From NCBI GenBank assembly GCA_043585095.1, contig CP121321.1, forward strand, positions 248,001 through 312,000: 64,000 nt of DNA, read 5' to 3'. The stretch comes from JANQIO01 sp043585095. GTDB lineage: Bacteria > Pseudomonadota > Gammaproteobacteria > Pseudomonadales > Halieaceae. The translations under genes and the position numbers were made by a program. Each line of letters opens with the position of its first letter. Position 1 is the first letter of the stretch. The notes under the pieces were generated by a model that did not search any database, had not been told where the DNA came from, and saw nothing but the letters and a program-made list of their open reading frames with translations. Of this stretch, positions 17,639-26,445 are shown piece after piece.

Positions 17639-19081
17639 ATGCTTAAGTTCTTACTCAGAGCCTGTCTGTTAGCTCTTATTCCATTGGCCAGCGTGGCCAA
17701 AGATGCGCCGTACCAATTATTGGTTCACAGCGCGCAAATCCTCACGATGGCTCCGGGGGAAACGGCCCCCATCGAGGGTTGGTTTGCTGTGGACGCTGAG
17801 GGCAAGATCGCCGATATAGCCCCAGGCACCGTGCCCGCAGGAATCAGCGCTGAAACCGAGATAGATGCCAGCGGCAAAATCATCCTGCCCGGCTTTATCT
17901 CGGCGCATAGCCACCTTTGGTCGGCACCCTTTCGGGGTATCGCATCAGAGAGCACTTTGTACGGATGGATAGCAGCAGCGCACACGCCGTTCGGACCCTA
18001 TTATCAAGAAGGTGACTTCTACACCTTTACCCAATACGGTGGTTTGGATTTTCTCAGTCACGGCATCACCACCAACTACAACTGGGTAAACAACAACGGC
18101 TATGACTACGACCACTGGATGGAGCAGTTCGAGGCGCAGCTCTCGCTTAAGCAACGCTTCATTCTGGGCTGGGCGATTGATGTGACTGAATCAGAAGCGG
18201 TCAATCGTAAACGCTTGAAGGCATTTCTCAAGAAGGGCAAATCTCTCGAGAAAGACAATAGCCACCTGTTGGGGCTCTCTTTAAGCGCGCTGGGTTTACT
18301 GCGTGGTGATACCGAGTTTCCCTTTTGGGAAGGTCGCATGATTCAGGACTTTGATCTGGATGCACAAGCGCACTACCTCGAGGCGCCGGACATTATCCCG
18401 ATCCAGCAAAAGCAGTTTTCCATCCTTGAAGAGTCAGGGATGCTGAGCGACAAGCTGCACTTTGCTCACTTCATTCACACCAATGATCAGATACTGGAAA
18501 AGACGGTAGCGGCGGGTGCACGCATGTCGTGGAACCCGCTTTCGAATGGCCGCCTCGCGTCCGGTCTCGCTGACATACCCAAGTACCAACAGTATGGGCT
18601 GCGCATTGGTATGGGCCTGGACGGCCAGGCCAGCGGTGATTTATCCGACCCCTTTGAAAACATGCGTATGGGTATGTACGCGACGCGCATGAAATACCAG
18701 TCCGCCGCCATAATGACAGCTTATCAAGTACTGGCCATGCATACCCTGGGCAGTGCCGAGATGCTTAACGTGGATGACCGCGTGGGCAGTCTTGAAGTGG
18801 GCAAGTTTGCAGACTTTCTGGTGCTTGATCCTAAAGAGCCCGACGCAGGCTCTATCTTCGATATTTACGCGACGGTCGTACTGAGTTCAAGCACGCGTAA
18901 TCTGGAGTCAGTCTTTGTCGGCGGCGAAGAGGTCGTGCGATCCGAAGAAGTGCTTTCACACGATTTTCCATCGATCCGCGATTCGGCTCACGCGCGGGTA
19001 GAGCGCATGCTTGGGCAGATGGAGCAGGACGGCCAGCCGGTTCCACAAGCGACTTATAAGAGCCATTATCGGCAACCCTAA
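17639..19081 (+). CDS. Exported amidohydrolase-family protein (paralogue of the 38.2 kb gene)
   Basis: A 480-residue protein with a Sec signal peptide (MLKFLLRACLLALIPLASVAKD). Metal-site motifs of the amidohydrolase superfamily are FISAHSHLW (His90, His92), QAHYLEAP (third His, with Glu), LHFAHFIHTND, and MGLDGQASGD with the catalytic Asp. The deaminase branch that includes S-adenosylhomocysteine and guanine deaminases uses this order. Export is unusual for a deaminase. It is closely related to the protein at 38164-39582: WNPLSNGRLASGLADIP and DPFENMRMG are shared exactly. It is followed 22 nt later by an SDR on the same strand. The substrate is unknown. Confidence 0.85.
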   Translation: MLKFLLRACLLALIPLASVAKDAPYQLLVHSAQILTMAPGETAPIEGWFAVDAEGKIADIAPGTVPAGISAETEIDASGKIILPGFISAHSHLWSAPFRGIASESTLYGWIAAAHTPFGPYYQEGDFYTFTQYGGLDFLSHGITTNYNWVNNNGYDYDHWMEQFEAQLSLKQRFILGWAIDVTESEAVNRKRLKAFLKKGKSLEKDNSHLLGLSLSALGLLRGDTEFPFWEGRMIQDFDLDAQAHYLEAPDIIPIQQKQFSILEESGMLSDKLHFAHFIHTNDQILEKTVAAGARMSWNPLSNGRLASGLADIPKYQQYGLRIGMGLDGQASGDLSDPFENMRMGMYATRMKYQSAAIMTAYQVLAMHTLGSAEMLNVDDRVGSLEVGKFADFLVLDPKEPDAGSIFDIYATVVLSSSTRNLESVFVGGEEVVRSEEVLSHDFPSIRDSAHARVERMLGQMEQDGQPVPQATYKSHYRQP

Positions 19082-19103
19082 TAACGAGAAGGGAATAACA
19101 ATA

Positions 19104-19853
19104 ATGAGATTTGAAGGAAAGCGTGTACTTATAACCGGCGGCGCGTCGGGTATCGGCCGGGCGACAGCTTTGGCGTTCCAGCAAGAGGGTGCGTCTGTGG
19201 TTGTGGCGGACATCAATGAGGCTGGGCTACAAGAAACCGTTTCGCTTGGCGTTGATGCGCAGCCCGATATTCAGTATCGATTGTTTGATGCCAAGGATCG
19301 CGACAGCTGTTTCGCCGTGGTGGAAGGTGCGGCGGATGCGCTTGGCGGCCTGGACGTGCTTTGCAATATCGCGGGCTTCGCGAAACCGAACCACTTTACC
19401 GACGTGACGGAATCAGACTGGCAGGGCATGCTCAGCGTCAATCTATCGGCGGTGTTCTATACCTGTCAGGCGGCGATGCCCTTTTTGTTGGAGAGCGCTG
19501 GCAACATCGTTAACATGGCGTCTTCAGCGGGTCTTGTCGGGCAGGCCTATCAAAGCCCTTACTGTGCGACAAAAGCCGCGGTGGTGATGCTGTCCAAATC
19601 ATTGGCCATAGAGTTTGCGGGTCGCGGCGTGCGGGTAAATGCCGTATGTCCGGGCGCCGTGAATACACCTTTGACCGCGTCCTTTTCACTGCCAGACGGT
19701 GTGGATGACAGCCTGTTACAGCGCTTATACCCCTTGTTAGAAACGGCCGAGCCCACGGAGATCGCCGCCGTTAATCTGTATCTGGCGTCTGATGATGCGC
19801 GATTTGTTACCGGCGTGGCGTTTCCAATCGATGGTGGCCAAACCGCGGGCTGA
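19104..19853 (+). CDS. Short-chain dehydrogenase/reductase
   Basis: A 249-residue classical SDR beginning MRFEGKRVLITGGASGIG at 19104, preceded by a GAGAAGGGA ribosome site; the open frame extends upstream into the amidohydrolase gene but without family similarity. GGASGIGRATAL binds the dinucleotide, LDVLCNIAG is an NNAG variant (CNIAG), and MASSAGLVGQAYQSPYCATKAA gives the catalytic Ser, Tyr and Lys. VRVNAVCPGAVNTPL and the C-terminal GVAFPIDGGQTAG are standard. It probably forms an operon with the exported amidohydrolase 22 nt upstream. The substrate is unknown. Confidence 0.92.
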   Translation: MRFEGKRVLITGGASGIGRATALAFQQEGASVVVADINEAGLQETVSLGVDAQPDIQYRLFDAKDRDSCFAVVEGAADALGGLDVLCNIAGFAKPNHFTDVTESDWQGMLSVNLSAVFYTCQAAMPFLLESAGNIVNMASSAGLVGQAYQSPYCATKAAVVMLSKSLAIEFAGRGVRVNAVCPGAVNTPLTASFSLPDGVDDSLLQRLYPLLETAEPTEIAAVNLYLASDDARFVTGVAFPIDGGQTAG

Positions 19854-19999
19854 GCGTGCTGCGAAACCCCAACTGATGTCTGCGGGGCTAAATAAGTAAG
19901 CCATGGGCCGTCACGTCATCACATCACTGCGGTAAGCGCGCAGGCTCTGGCCTACACTCAGAAGTCTTAATTCTAAAACCGGTAAGCAGGAGTCACAGT

Positions 20000-20926
20000 A
20001 TGAGCCTGACCATAACAAAACTACCCGGAGGCATTGGCGCGGAGATAAGCGGCCTGGACCTGAGCCGCGAAATTTCTGAAGCCGAGCGGGAAGAATTGAA
20101 TCGCGCCTGGTTGGATGCCGGCATCCTGCTATTCAGAGGTATTGGCGACGCCCCGGAAAAACAGCTGACGCTGAGCCGTGCATTCGGCGAACTGGAAGTG
20201 CACCCGATCGAGAATATCCGCGTGGACGGCTACCCTGAGTTGATCTGGCTTTCCAATCGCATGAGCACCCAGACCGCACCGGTGTATTGCTACGACGGTA
20301 AAGACACGGTGGGGCGCATCCCCTGGCACACGGATCTTGTGTACACCACCACACCTAACCGCGGTGCTCTACTACGAATGCTGGAGATGCCGACCGAAGG
20401 CGGCGAGACCGGCTGGATAGATACCGCCGCCGCCTACGACGCGCTACCGGAGGCAACCAAGGCGCGTATCGAAGGCGTTCAGGCCTGTTTTAAATTTATC
20501 GCTGACCCTCGCGAGATGCGCCATGGACGCCCTAATGTCACGCGCCCCGACGACTCGAATCTGGAAAACGAAAAAGCCTTTTATCCAGACTTCCCAGACA
20601 CCGTGCATCCGCTGGTATGGGTGCACCCGATCAGCGGTCGCAAAGCGCTGTGTGTCAGCCCGCTACACCTGCGCGAAGTGTTCGGCATGGACTCTGCCGA
20701 AGGTGATGCCCTGCTGGAGGAATTGGTCGAGCACGCCACTCGCCCTGAATTTAGCTACGTCCATTACTGGGAGGTAAATGACATGGTGCTATGGGACAAC
20801 CTGCGCACCATGCACAGCGCCTTCGGCCATCCGCCAGAAACATCGCGGCTGGTGCACCGCACCACCCTGAAAAATGACATTGCCATGGGTGGTCTGCTGG
20901 ACGAAGCTCGGCAACAAGCGGGGTGA
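20000..20926 (+). CDS. TauD/TfdA-family 2-oxoglutarate-dependent dioxygenase
   Basis: A 308-residue cytoplasmic Fe(II)/2-oxoglutarate dioxygenase. GIGAEISGLDLSREIS is the conserved N-terminal segment. IPWHTDLVY holds the His-x-Asp of the facial triad, and the C-terminal LWDNLRTMHSAFG with LVHRTTLKND holds the distal His and the 2-oxoglutarate-binding Arg. Known members hydroxylate taurine, 2,4-D, alkyl sulfates, or (fungal XanA) xanthine. The relation of this copy to the distant nucleobase locus is unknown. An AGGAG site precedes the ATG, and 146 nt separate it from the SDR upstream. Confidence 0.9.
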   Translation: MSLTITKLPGGIGAEISGLDLSREISEAEREELNRAWLDAGILLFRGIGDAPEKQLTLSRAFGELEVHPIENIRVDGYPELIWLSNRMSTQTAPVYCYDGKDTVGRIPWHTDLVYTTTPNRGALLRMLEMPTEGGETGWIDTAAAYDALPEATKARIEGVQACFKFIADPREMRHGRPNVTRPDDSNLENEKAFYPDFPDTVHPLVWVHPISGRKALCVSPLHLREVFGMDSAEGDALLEELVEHATRPEFSYVHYWEVNDMVLWDNLRTMHSAFGHPPETSRLVHRTTLKNDIAMGGLLDEARQQAG

Positions 20927-21095
20927 GAGCATCTGAGAAACAGGTCGAAGCACATCTACTTTCGGTTTGCTTGTTCCATGAAAAGGGGTGAGTTGTTCTG
21001 TCTTTGCCCTGCTTTCGCGCTATAAATCCACAAGATCGCTTCTGCATTTGTGGCAGTCAGATTTCTCTAGGCTTCTGCCGTTAGTTTGCCATGGT

Positions 21096-21111
21096 GTATC
21101 CGAATGGATAC
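21096..21111. promoter_or_regulatory. Palindromic operator of the toxin-antitoxin pair
   Basis: GTATCC-GAAT-GGATAC is a perfect inverted repeat with 6-bp arms and a 4-nt spacer, 10 nt before the preferred toxin start at 21121. Type II antitoxins usually bind such sites to repress their own operon. Its position inside the longer possible toxin reading frame (from 21091) supports the downstream start. Confidence 0.6.
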
Positions 21112-21120
21112 AATCCACCA

Positions 21121-21420
21121 ATGTACCAAGTCCAGCAAACAGACAGCTTTGCTAAGTGGCTTTCGAAACTGAAGGATCGCAAAGCTACGGCGAGGATACT
21201 GGTGCGAATTGAAGCACTGCGGCAAGGACACACTGGCGACGCCAAGGCTCTTGGAAAGGGTCTGCATGAACTTCGAGTTCACTTTGGGCCTGGCTATCGA
21301 GTTTACTTCACTCGAAGGTCTGGTCAGTTGGTTATTCTCTTGTGCGGTGGAGATAAATCGAGTCAGAGCAGGGACATTGCTCAAGCCCGGGAAATACTAA
21401 TTGAGTTGAACGCAAAATGA
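21121..21420 (+). CDS. RelE/ParE-superfamily toxin, HigB-like (COG3657 type)
   Basis: A 99-residue toxin beginning MYQVQQTDSFAKWLSKLKDR, with KALGKGLHELRVHFGPGYRVYF and LVILLCGGDKSSQSRDIAQA. These match the addiction-module killer proteins of the RelE/ParE fold, which cleave ribosome-bound mRNA. The ATG at 21121 is preferred to one at 21091 because the latter overlaps the palindromic operator. The basic residues in the GDKSSQSRDI segment fit the catalytic surface. The antitoxin gene follows with a 4-nt ATGA overlap, so toxin comes before antitoxin as in HigBA-type operons. Confidence 0.88.
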   Translation: MYQVQQTDSFAKWLSKLKDRKATARILVRIEALRQGHTGDAKALGKGLHELRVHFGPGYRVYFTRRSGQLVILLCGGDKSSQSRDIAQAREILIELNAK

Positions 21421-21707
21421 CCAAGACAACTGAAATTATAGAGTTTGATCCAAGTGTGTTTCTCGACAACGAGGAAACCATCGCTGAGTACCTCTCGGCT
21501 GCTCTTGAGGAAGACGACCCTGCTGTATTTCTGGCTGCGATTGGACACGTTGCAAAAGCGAGAGGGATGTCTGCCATTGCTCAGGAAGCTGGTTTAGGGA
21601 GAGAGAGTCTCTACAAGGCCTTTGCACCGGGTGCAAAGCCTCGATACGAAACCGTTCAAAAGGTACTTAACTCACTTGGTGTAAAGCTGAATGTATCTGC
21701 CGTGTGA
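21417..21707 (+). CDS. HTH antitoxin, HigA-like (COG3636 type)
   Basis: A 96-residue DNA-binding antitoxin. SVFLDNEETIAEYLSAALEE is the conserved N-terminus, and AIGHVAKARGMSAIAQEAGL with ESLYKAF and YETVQKVLNSLG is the helix-turn-helix domain. It would neutralise the toxin encoded just upstream and repress the pair through the palindrome at 21096-21111. Its start codon overlaps the toxin stop (ATGA). The pair stands between a dioxygenase and a transporter gene, with no other mobile-element traces, which is common for chromosomal TA modules. Confidence 0.9.
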   Translation: MTKTTEIIEFDPSVFLDNEETIAEYLSAALEEDDPAVFLAAIGHVAKARGMSAIAQEAGLGRESLYKAFAPGAKPRYETVQKVLNSLGVKLNVSAV

Positions 21708-21764
21708 AGCTCGGACCGAAGACACGCATCCTTTGTGAGCTTGCTTTAAAGCCACACAGTGAAC

Positions 21765-22706
21765 CTAACCCACCCCAGTCACCGTCAGCACAAAGATGCC
21801 CAGGCTGCAGGTGAACAGACAGGCTAAGGTCGATAGCATGATGAGGTTTGCGGCCAAGACGCTATTGGCTCCCATGGCGCGCACCATGGGATAGGAGGCG
21901 TTGGCCGTGGGGCTCACAAACAGCAAGAACAGCACTCCAAGTTCCATTCCCCTGAATCCCATCAGTACGGCCAATCCGGTACAGAGCGCGGGAAGAACAG
22001 CCGCTTTCATTACAACCACCGAGGCGGTTGCAGTACCTGCTCGGCTGATGCTGCGCAGGCTCATGCTGGCCCCGGTGCCTAATAGCGCCAGCGGCAGCGC
22101 CATGCTTCCCAGGTAGTCGCCGGTAGCGAGCACAACCTGCGGTATATGAACGCCCAGTGAAGACAGCGCCACGGCAATGATGATCGCGATGATAAGCGGG
22201 TTGCGCAAGGTATCGATGAAGACGCGTCTTAAATTCAGCGAGCGATCCGCGTATACGCTGAGAATGAACACACTGAGTACGTTATAGAGCACTGTCATAG
22301 CGGCCATTAACACCGAGGCGAGGGCGAGACCTTCGGGCCCATACGCCGCCGCGCATAGCGCGATCCCGACCACTCCCAAATTGCTGCGAAAAGCGCCTTG
22401 CACGTACACCCCCCGGTCCGCTCTGGGCGTCAGGGGCAGTACCATGAGCCAGGCAATACCGAAGGCCAGCAACGTTGCAGTGAGACTGAATGTCACCAGT
22501 CCTGGGTTGACGGTTTGCTGCAAATCGATCCTGGAAATTGCGGAGAACAGCAAAGCCGGTAGACAAATGGTGAATACCAGACGGGCCGCCACATCATTGA
22601 AGTGGTCATCCAGGAAGCCGATGCGCCGCAGTACTAGTCCGAGCAGCACAATCAGAAAGATCGGCCCCGTGACTAGCAGGGTGGTAGACAAAATCTCAAG
22701 ATACAA
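21765..22706 (-). CDS. AEC-family transporter (auxin efflux carrier type)
   Basis: A 313-residue inner-membrane protein with about ten hydrophobic helices (LLVTGPIFLIVLLGLVLRR, LVFTICLPALLFSAIS, and so on). VFTICLPALLFSAI and the C-terminal GVLFLLFVSPTANASYPMV are characteristic of the membrane transport protein family that includes plant auxin carriers and bacterial malonate/organic-acid carriers. The paired inverted five-helix plan fits the length. The substrate is not known. It is a single gene, convergent with the toxin-antitoxin pair. Confidence 0.88.
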   Translation of the reverse strand: MYLEILSTTLLVTGPIFLIVLLGLVLRRIGFLDDHFNDVAARLVFTICLPALLFSAISRIDLQQTVNPGLVTFSLTATLLAFGIAWLMVLPLTPRADRGVYVQGAFRSNLGVVGIALCAAAYGPEGLALASVLMAAMTVLYNVLSVFILSVYADRSLNLRRVFIDTLRNPLIIAIIIAVALSSLGVHIPQVVLATGDYLGSMALPLALLGTGASMSLRSISRAGTATASVVVMKAAVLPALCTGLAVLMGFRGMELGVLFLLFVSPTANASYPMVRAMGANSVLAANLIMLSTLACLFTCSLGIFVLTVTGVG

Positions 22707-22859
22707 CGCGCTGCTCCAGACCAGAGGAGTGGTAGCCGAGCATTATCTCATATGAGCAAGCGGGCAGACGTCTTGATCCTGCCCAGACAGTGGTCGACTG
22801 TTCTGCCCGCGAAGCGCGATTTGGACAGCCGAATCTTACCCTGCGTTTCCGTCCAACTA

Positions 22860-23159
22860 TTAGCCCTGCAGGACTAAGGGAATCCCGGGCTCTTTGTGCG
22901 TTGAAACTCCCAGGGCACTCAACTCTTCACAGGCGTGATGCTGAATCAGTTCGGCGCGACGAACTCCGCGTCTTCGCAGTGCTGCTTTGACTCCATCGAG
23001 TGAGGCGAAGTGAATAGTCCGCCCAGTCATGCCTTCGAGCATCTGCGGCTGACCCTCTTTCTCTGGGTTGAGTTCCACAATGTAGCCACGGCAGGCGGAA
23101 GAGCGCACTTTCGCGGATGACGCTTTTTGTTTGGGTCGAAACAACGTGATCAGTGACAT
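22860..23159 (-). CDS. Small DUF6482-like protein
   Basis: A 99-residue protein from the ATG at 23159 (MSLITLFRPKQKASSAKVRS); an upstream ATG at 23222 would extend it by 21 residues. RGYIVELNPEKEGQP, GRTIHFASLDGVKAALRRRGV and a closing AELIQHHACEELSAL follow the pattern I associate with DUF6482 proteins (small, cytoplasmic, function unknown). No partner gene is evident. It could instead be an unrelated hypothetical protein, and confidence in the family is moderate. Confidence 0.6.
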   Translation of the reverse strand: MSLITLFRPKQKASSAKVRSSACRGYIVELNPEKEGQPQMLEGMTGRTIHFASLDGVKAALRRRGVRRAELIQHHACEELSALGVSTHKEPGIPLVLQG

Positions 23160-23472
23160 TAGCCTGGTCCATGTGGAGCCGTCAGGTCGTGCGCGGCAGG
23201 GTGATTTTGTTGCAACCAACATGAGCGAGAGACGTCGCTTTGATGGTTGAATTCTTACACGTTGATACGGCGACGGCTGTCCCGGGGTTTTGTGTTGTCC
23301 CAGGTTCTGTCCAGGAAGTCTCTGAACTTAAACAAGTTTTACACAAGCCACGCGTGGCGGGGCTTGTGAGGCAACAGGCACGCGCAGTCGGTCACAAGCA
23401 GCCCTTTCCTCGGTGATCTGTCCGATTCGAGCGAACCGTAGCCTCACGTAAATCCAAGTAAGGAGTAGACAC

Positions 23473-24012
23473 GTGGCACCTTCTGAAAATGCAGCTCTGC
23501 CTACCGAAGAGTTTCCCTCAAAGGTCTCCGCTACCTTCGACACAGCGCGAGAGGCTAATCAGGCGGCTAACGAACTTTCGCAGTCCGAGGATGTGGAGTC
23601 GGGGCAGGTCCTGGTTATCGCCCCCGGTGATGACAGGACTGACCTCAAACTGGAACCCGAACCACGGGCGATACGGAATACGTGGTTTCGTGCCCACGTC
23701 CTCTACGGCGCCGTGGGGATAGCCGTGGGATTAGTGCTGGCGTCGGCCGCTGTGAATTCCGGCTTGGATATATTCAGCGCGAGTCCATTGCCGACAATCA
23801 TCGCTATTACCTGGGTGACTTTTCTTTCGAGTTTGATGGTGGCTGGCGCCATCACACTGCGCCTTGACCACGACGTTGTGGTGCACCATTCAAGGAGTGC
23901 TGCGGGTTCGGGTGAGTATCTTGTTGTGGCACATGCTCGTTCAGGTGCAGAGAAACGCCGCTTCGCCAAGCAACTCAAGCCCGCTGCGAACGACACTGCG
24001 TCCACCTTTTAG
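23473..24012 (+). CDS. Hypothetical two-helix membrane protein
   Basis: A 179-residue protein with a GTG start and AAGGAG 8 nt upstream. The first 70 residues (FPSKVSATFDTAREANQAAN and QVLVIAPGD) look like a small soluble alpha/beta domain handling stress- or ligand-sensing, followed by RTWFRAHVLYGAVGIAVGLV, a Gly-rich transmembrane helix, and a second helix TIIAITWVTFLSSLMVAGAI. The C-terminus is a further soluble alpha/beta segment (GEYLVVAHARSGAEKRRFAK). The two-fold repeat of a beta-alpha segment around a membrane hairpin resembles general-stress-type membrane proteins with glycine-zipper helices. The function is unknown. Confidence 0.7.
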   Translation: MAPSENAALPTEEFPSKVSATFDTAREANQAANELSQSEDVESGQVLVIAPGDDRTDLKLEPEPRAIRNTWFRAHVLYGAVGIAVGLVLASAAVNSGLDIFSASPLPTIIAITWVTFLSSLMVAGAITLRLDHDVVVHHSRSAAGSGEYLVVAHARSGAEKRRFAKQLKPAANDTASTF

Positions 24013-24030
24013 TAGGCAACAGTAGCCAAG

Positions 24031-24055
24031 AGCTAGCAGCCGCCAGCTAGCAGCC
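24031..24055 (+). repeat. Short direct repeat AGCTAGCAGCC x2
   Basis: AGCTAGCAGCC occurs at 24031-24041 and 24045-24055, separated by GCC, in the 217-bp gap after the two-helix membrane protein. No gene or other structure was found in this gap, apart from the CAGGAGAGGA ribosome site of the following gene. Confidence 0.4.
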
Positions 24056-24229
24056 AATAGTAGAAGGCGAAGGATAGATCCATCGTCGTGGTTACTGCAC
24101 GGCGCTAGCCTCAACGCCACAAAGTCTGCATGAAGACTAGTTAAATGAACTGCTCTCGTAGTCCACGCGGGAATAACGCTACGTAGATGTAGTGTTTCAA
24201 CCGCCTACGCAAAAGCAGGAGAGGACCAC

Positions 24230-25294
24230 ATGTCTTACACCGTTGTAATCTGGGGTACCGGTAACGTCGGTTCTTACGCCGTAAGAGCCGTGCTCAATCA
24301 CCCGGAGCTGAAATTGATCGGCCATATCGTCAGTTCGGCGGAGAAGGCGGGCAAAGACGTGGGAGAGCTGGCCGGACTAGGGCTGGAGACCGGCATTCTT
24401 GCCACCGACGATATCGACGCGGCCCTGGCGTTGTCACCGGACTGCGTGATCTACACGGCACATTCAGAAACACGCATGATGGAGGCCGCGGAAGATCAGG
24501 CACGCTGCCTGCGTGCCGGCATTAACGTGGTAGGCAGCTCGCTGTTTATGCTGCAGTACCCGAAGAACCCCACTATCTCCTTCCTCGCCGAACCCTTGCA
24601 GGCCGCCTGCGAAGAGGGCAACACAACCTGCTTCAACAACGGCATCGATCCCGGCTTCGCCAATGACACCATGCCGCTGATTTTCACCGGTTTGTCCGAA
24701 TACTGGACCAGCGTGCGTATGCGCGAGGTGGTCAATTACGCCACCTACGATCAGGAGGACACCGTGCGCGAAGTTATGGGCTTTGGCTATCCGATAGATC
24801 ACGACTGCATGCTGTTTCAGGAAGGCATGCTCTCGCTGGGATGGGGCGGCGCGGTATGGTCAGTGGCTGCAGGCCTCGGATTAACTTTGGATCGCGTCTA
24901 TGAAGTGCACGAGCGCTTGCCGCTGGACGAGGACGTGCAGACTGCTATGGGTGTATTCAAGCAGGGCACCACTGGCGCAGTACGTTTCGAAGTGCGCGGT
25001 GAGATCGACGGTCGCGACGCTATCGTGCTCGAACACGTCACCCGTATCACCGACGACATCGCTCCCAATTGGCCCCAGGGCAAGGGTTATCGCGTCATCA
25101 TCGAAGGCGAGCCGAGGATGGAGATCGCCATGGACATGGAAGACCGCAACGGTGATCACGCAGTGGGTGGCGTCATTCAAACCGCCACCGCAATCGTCAA
25201 CGCCGTGCCCGCAGTCGTTGCACACGCTCCCGGGCTGGTCGCAGCGATGGACCTGCCCAAGATTACTGGCAAAGGTTTGTATCGGCCGGAGTAG
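24230..25294 (+). CDS. Dihydrodipicolinate-reductase-like NAD(P)-dependent dehydrogenase
   Basis: A 354-residue Rossmann-fold protein. VIWGTGNVGSYAVRAVLNHP is the nucleotide-binding start, and ELKLIGHIVSSAEKAGKDVG, DCVIYTAHSE and a C-terminal VVAHAPGLVAAMDLP follow. This arrangement belongs to the DapB-like proteins found in actinobacterial and proteobacterial steroid/aromatic degraders, related to 2,4-diaminopentanoate dehydrogenase, rather than true lysine-pathway DapB, which is about 270 residues. It probably reduces or oxidises an unknown carbonyl/amine. A CAGGAGAGGA ribosome site precedes it. It is convergent with the carboxymuconolactone decarboxylase-like gene. Confidence 0.8.
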   Translation: MSYTVVIWGTGNVGSYAVRAVLNHPELKLIGHIVSSAEKAGKDVGELAGLGLETGILATDDIDAALALSPDCVIYTAHSETRMMEAAEDQARCLRAGINVVGSSLFMLQYPKNPTISFLAEPLQAACEEGNTTCFNNGIDPGFANDTMPLIFTGLSEYWTSVRMREVVNYATYDQEDTVREVMGFGYPIDHDCMLFQEGMLSLGWGGAVWSVAAGLGLTLDRVYEVHERLPLDEDVQTAMGVFKQGTTGAVRFEVRGEIDGRDAIVLEHVTRITDDIAPNWPQGKGYRVIIEGEPRMEIAMDMEDRNGDHAVGGVIQTATAIVNAVPAVVAHAPGLVAAMDLPKITGKGLYRPE

Positions 25295-25322
25295 GTGTTC
25301 TATGGGGAGGCAGTGACAGCTG

Positions 25323-25700
25323 CTATTTTGCGTCTGCCTCAACTTCAGCTATCGCCTCTTCAATCGGCCCGATCAATGCGGCAGCGCGGGGGTAGCCCGC
25401 GTACGGTGCGATAAACAACAGCATTTCCCGCAGCTCCTCAGGCGTCATCTCGCCGCGCTTCAGGCTGGCTTTGGCCTGTATCTTGAAGGTCATCGCCTCG
25501 CCTTTTTCCGCGATGATGCCCATTAGAAGAATGCGTTTGTCGCGCATGGATAGAGTGTCTCGGGTCCACAGCTCGGCGAACAACTGCTCCAGCATAACGT
25601 CTGTGAAAGGCATCGTGCCCTTTGGCATGGTGACCACGTCACCGGCGTACACCTCTTCCAACATCTTGCGGCCACGTTCCCAGCGGTCGTCATCACTCAT
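25323..25700 (-). CDS. Carboxymuconolactone decarboxylase/AhpD-family protein
   Basis: A 125-residue all-helical protein. The order DDRWERGRKMLEEVYAGD, FAELWTRDTLSMRDKRILLM, HEMxx-like KGEAMTFKIQAKASLKRGEMTP and LLFIAPYAGYPRAAALIGPI matches the CMD family. It lacks the Cys-x-x-Cys of AhpD peroxidases, so lactone decarboxylation or another hydrolytic role is more likely than peroxidase activity. The gene starts at 25700 and is on the same strand as the desaturase-like gene, whose stop codon lies 46 nt after... the latter is upstream in transcription order. Confidence 0.85.
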   Translation of the reverse strand: MSDDDRWERGRKMLEEVYAGDVVTMPKGTMPFTDVMLEQLFAELWTRDTLSMRDKRILLMGIIAEKGEAMTFKIQAKASLKRGEMTPEELREMLLFIAPYAGYPRAAALIGPIEEAIAEVEADAK

Positions 25701-25746
25701 AGCTCGCTCCTTTGTTTTTGTTATCTAGTTTGGGCAAATAACGAGC

Positions 25747-26445
25747 TTAGTCCAGCGTTCCAAACAACTTGTCGTACAGCAGGGTGATGGTGGCGTAGTT
25801 GCCCTTGTGCATATTTTCGTGGTGCACCGCGTGCTTCTCGCTCACCCACGTGAGTCCGCGAAACGGGAAGTAGGGCAGCGTGATCTTGCAGTGATTAATC
25901 TGATTGATTTGCACGTAGATCACATAGCAAACGGCAATCGTCACCACGTGTAAGTTGCCCACGAGCAGGGCGTAGGCCGGTGTCATCAGCAGAAACAGGT
26001 TAAGTCCCATAAAGGTTTCCAGCGGGTGCACGTAGTGAGCATCGATATAGGTGGGACTTCTCGCCTGGTGGTGCAGCGCATGCACGCGGCGGAAATAGCC
26101 CTCGCCGTGGAACAGGAAACGGTGCATCAGGTAATAGAAGAAGTCGTACACCATCAGTATCAGGAAGATGTCCAAAGGTGCGCGCCACCAGGGCTGAGCT
26201 TCCAGAGTGACGAAGAAAGGTGCGTATAGAAAGAAGTAGGCCAGGTTTGAATACAGCCCTACCTTCTGCGTTGCCTTGATGGCGGGCTTGTACTTGGGTT
26301 GGGCCAGCTTGTCCCTGTCCAGTTCCAGGTTCTTGCTACGCTCGCCGGATAGGGCGGGGACCCGAAAGGCCAGCCACTTGGCGACCTTGGTCAGCACGAT
26401 CACCAGCACGAGAAGCGCGATCCCTGCTTGCCAGTTATACGTCAT
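25747..26445 (-). CDS. Sterol desaturase/fatty acid hydroxylase-family membrane di-iron protein
   Basis: A 232-residue integral membrane protein with the His-box pattern of the family: HRFLFH, HALHHQARSPTY, and EKHAVHHENMH at the C-terminus, with DAHYVHP between. The His clusters bind two irons for O2-dependent hydroxylation or desaturation of a lipid or sterol-like chain. Several hydrophobic helices (GIALLVLVIVLTKVAKWLAF, FLILMVYDFFYYLM) place it in the inner membrane. Its start codon overlaps the stop of the double-MarR regulator gene upstream (ATGA), so the two are co-transcribed. Confidence 0.88.
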   Translation of the reverse strand: MTYNWQAGIALLVLVIVLTKVAKWLAFRVPALSGERSKNLELDRDKLAQPKYKPAIKATQKVGLYSNLAYFFLYAPFFVTLEAQPWWRAPLDIFLILMVYDFFYYLMHRFLFHGEGYFRRVHALHHQARSPTYIDAHYVHPLETFMGLNLFLLMTPAYALLVGNLHVVTIAVCYVIYVQINQINHCKITLPYFPFRGLTWVSEKHAVHHENMHKGNYATITLLYDKLFGTLD

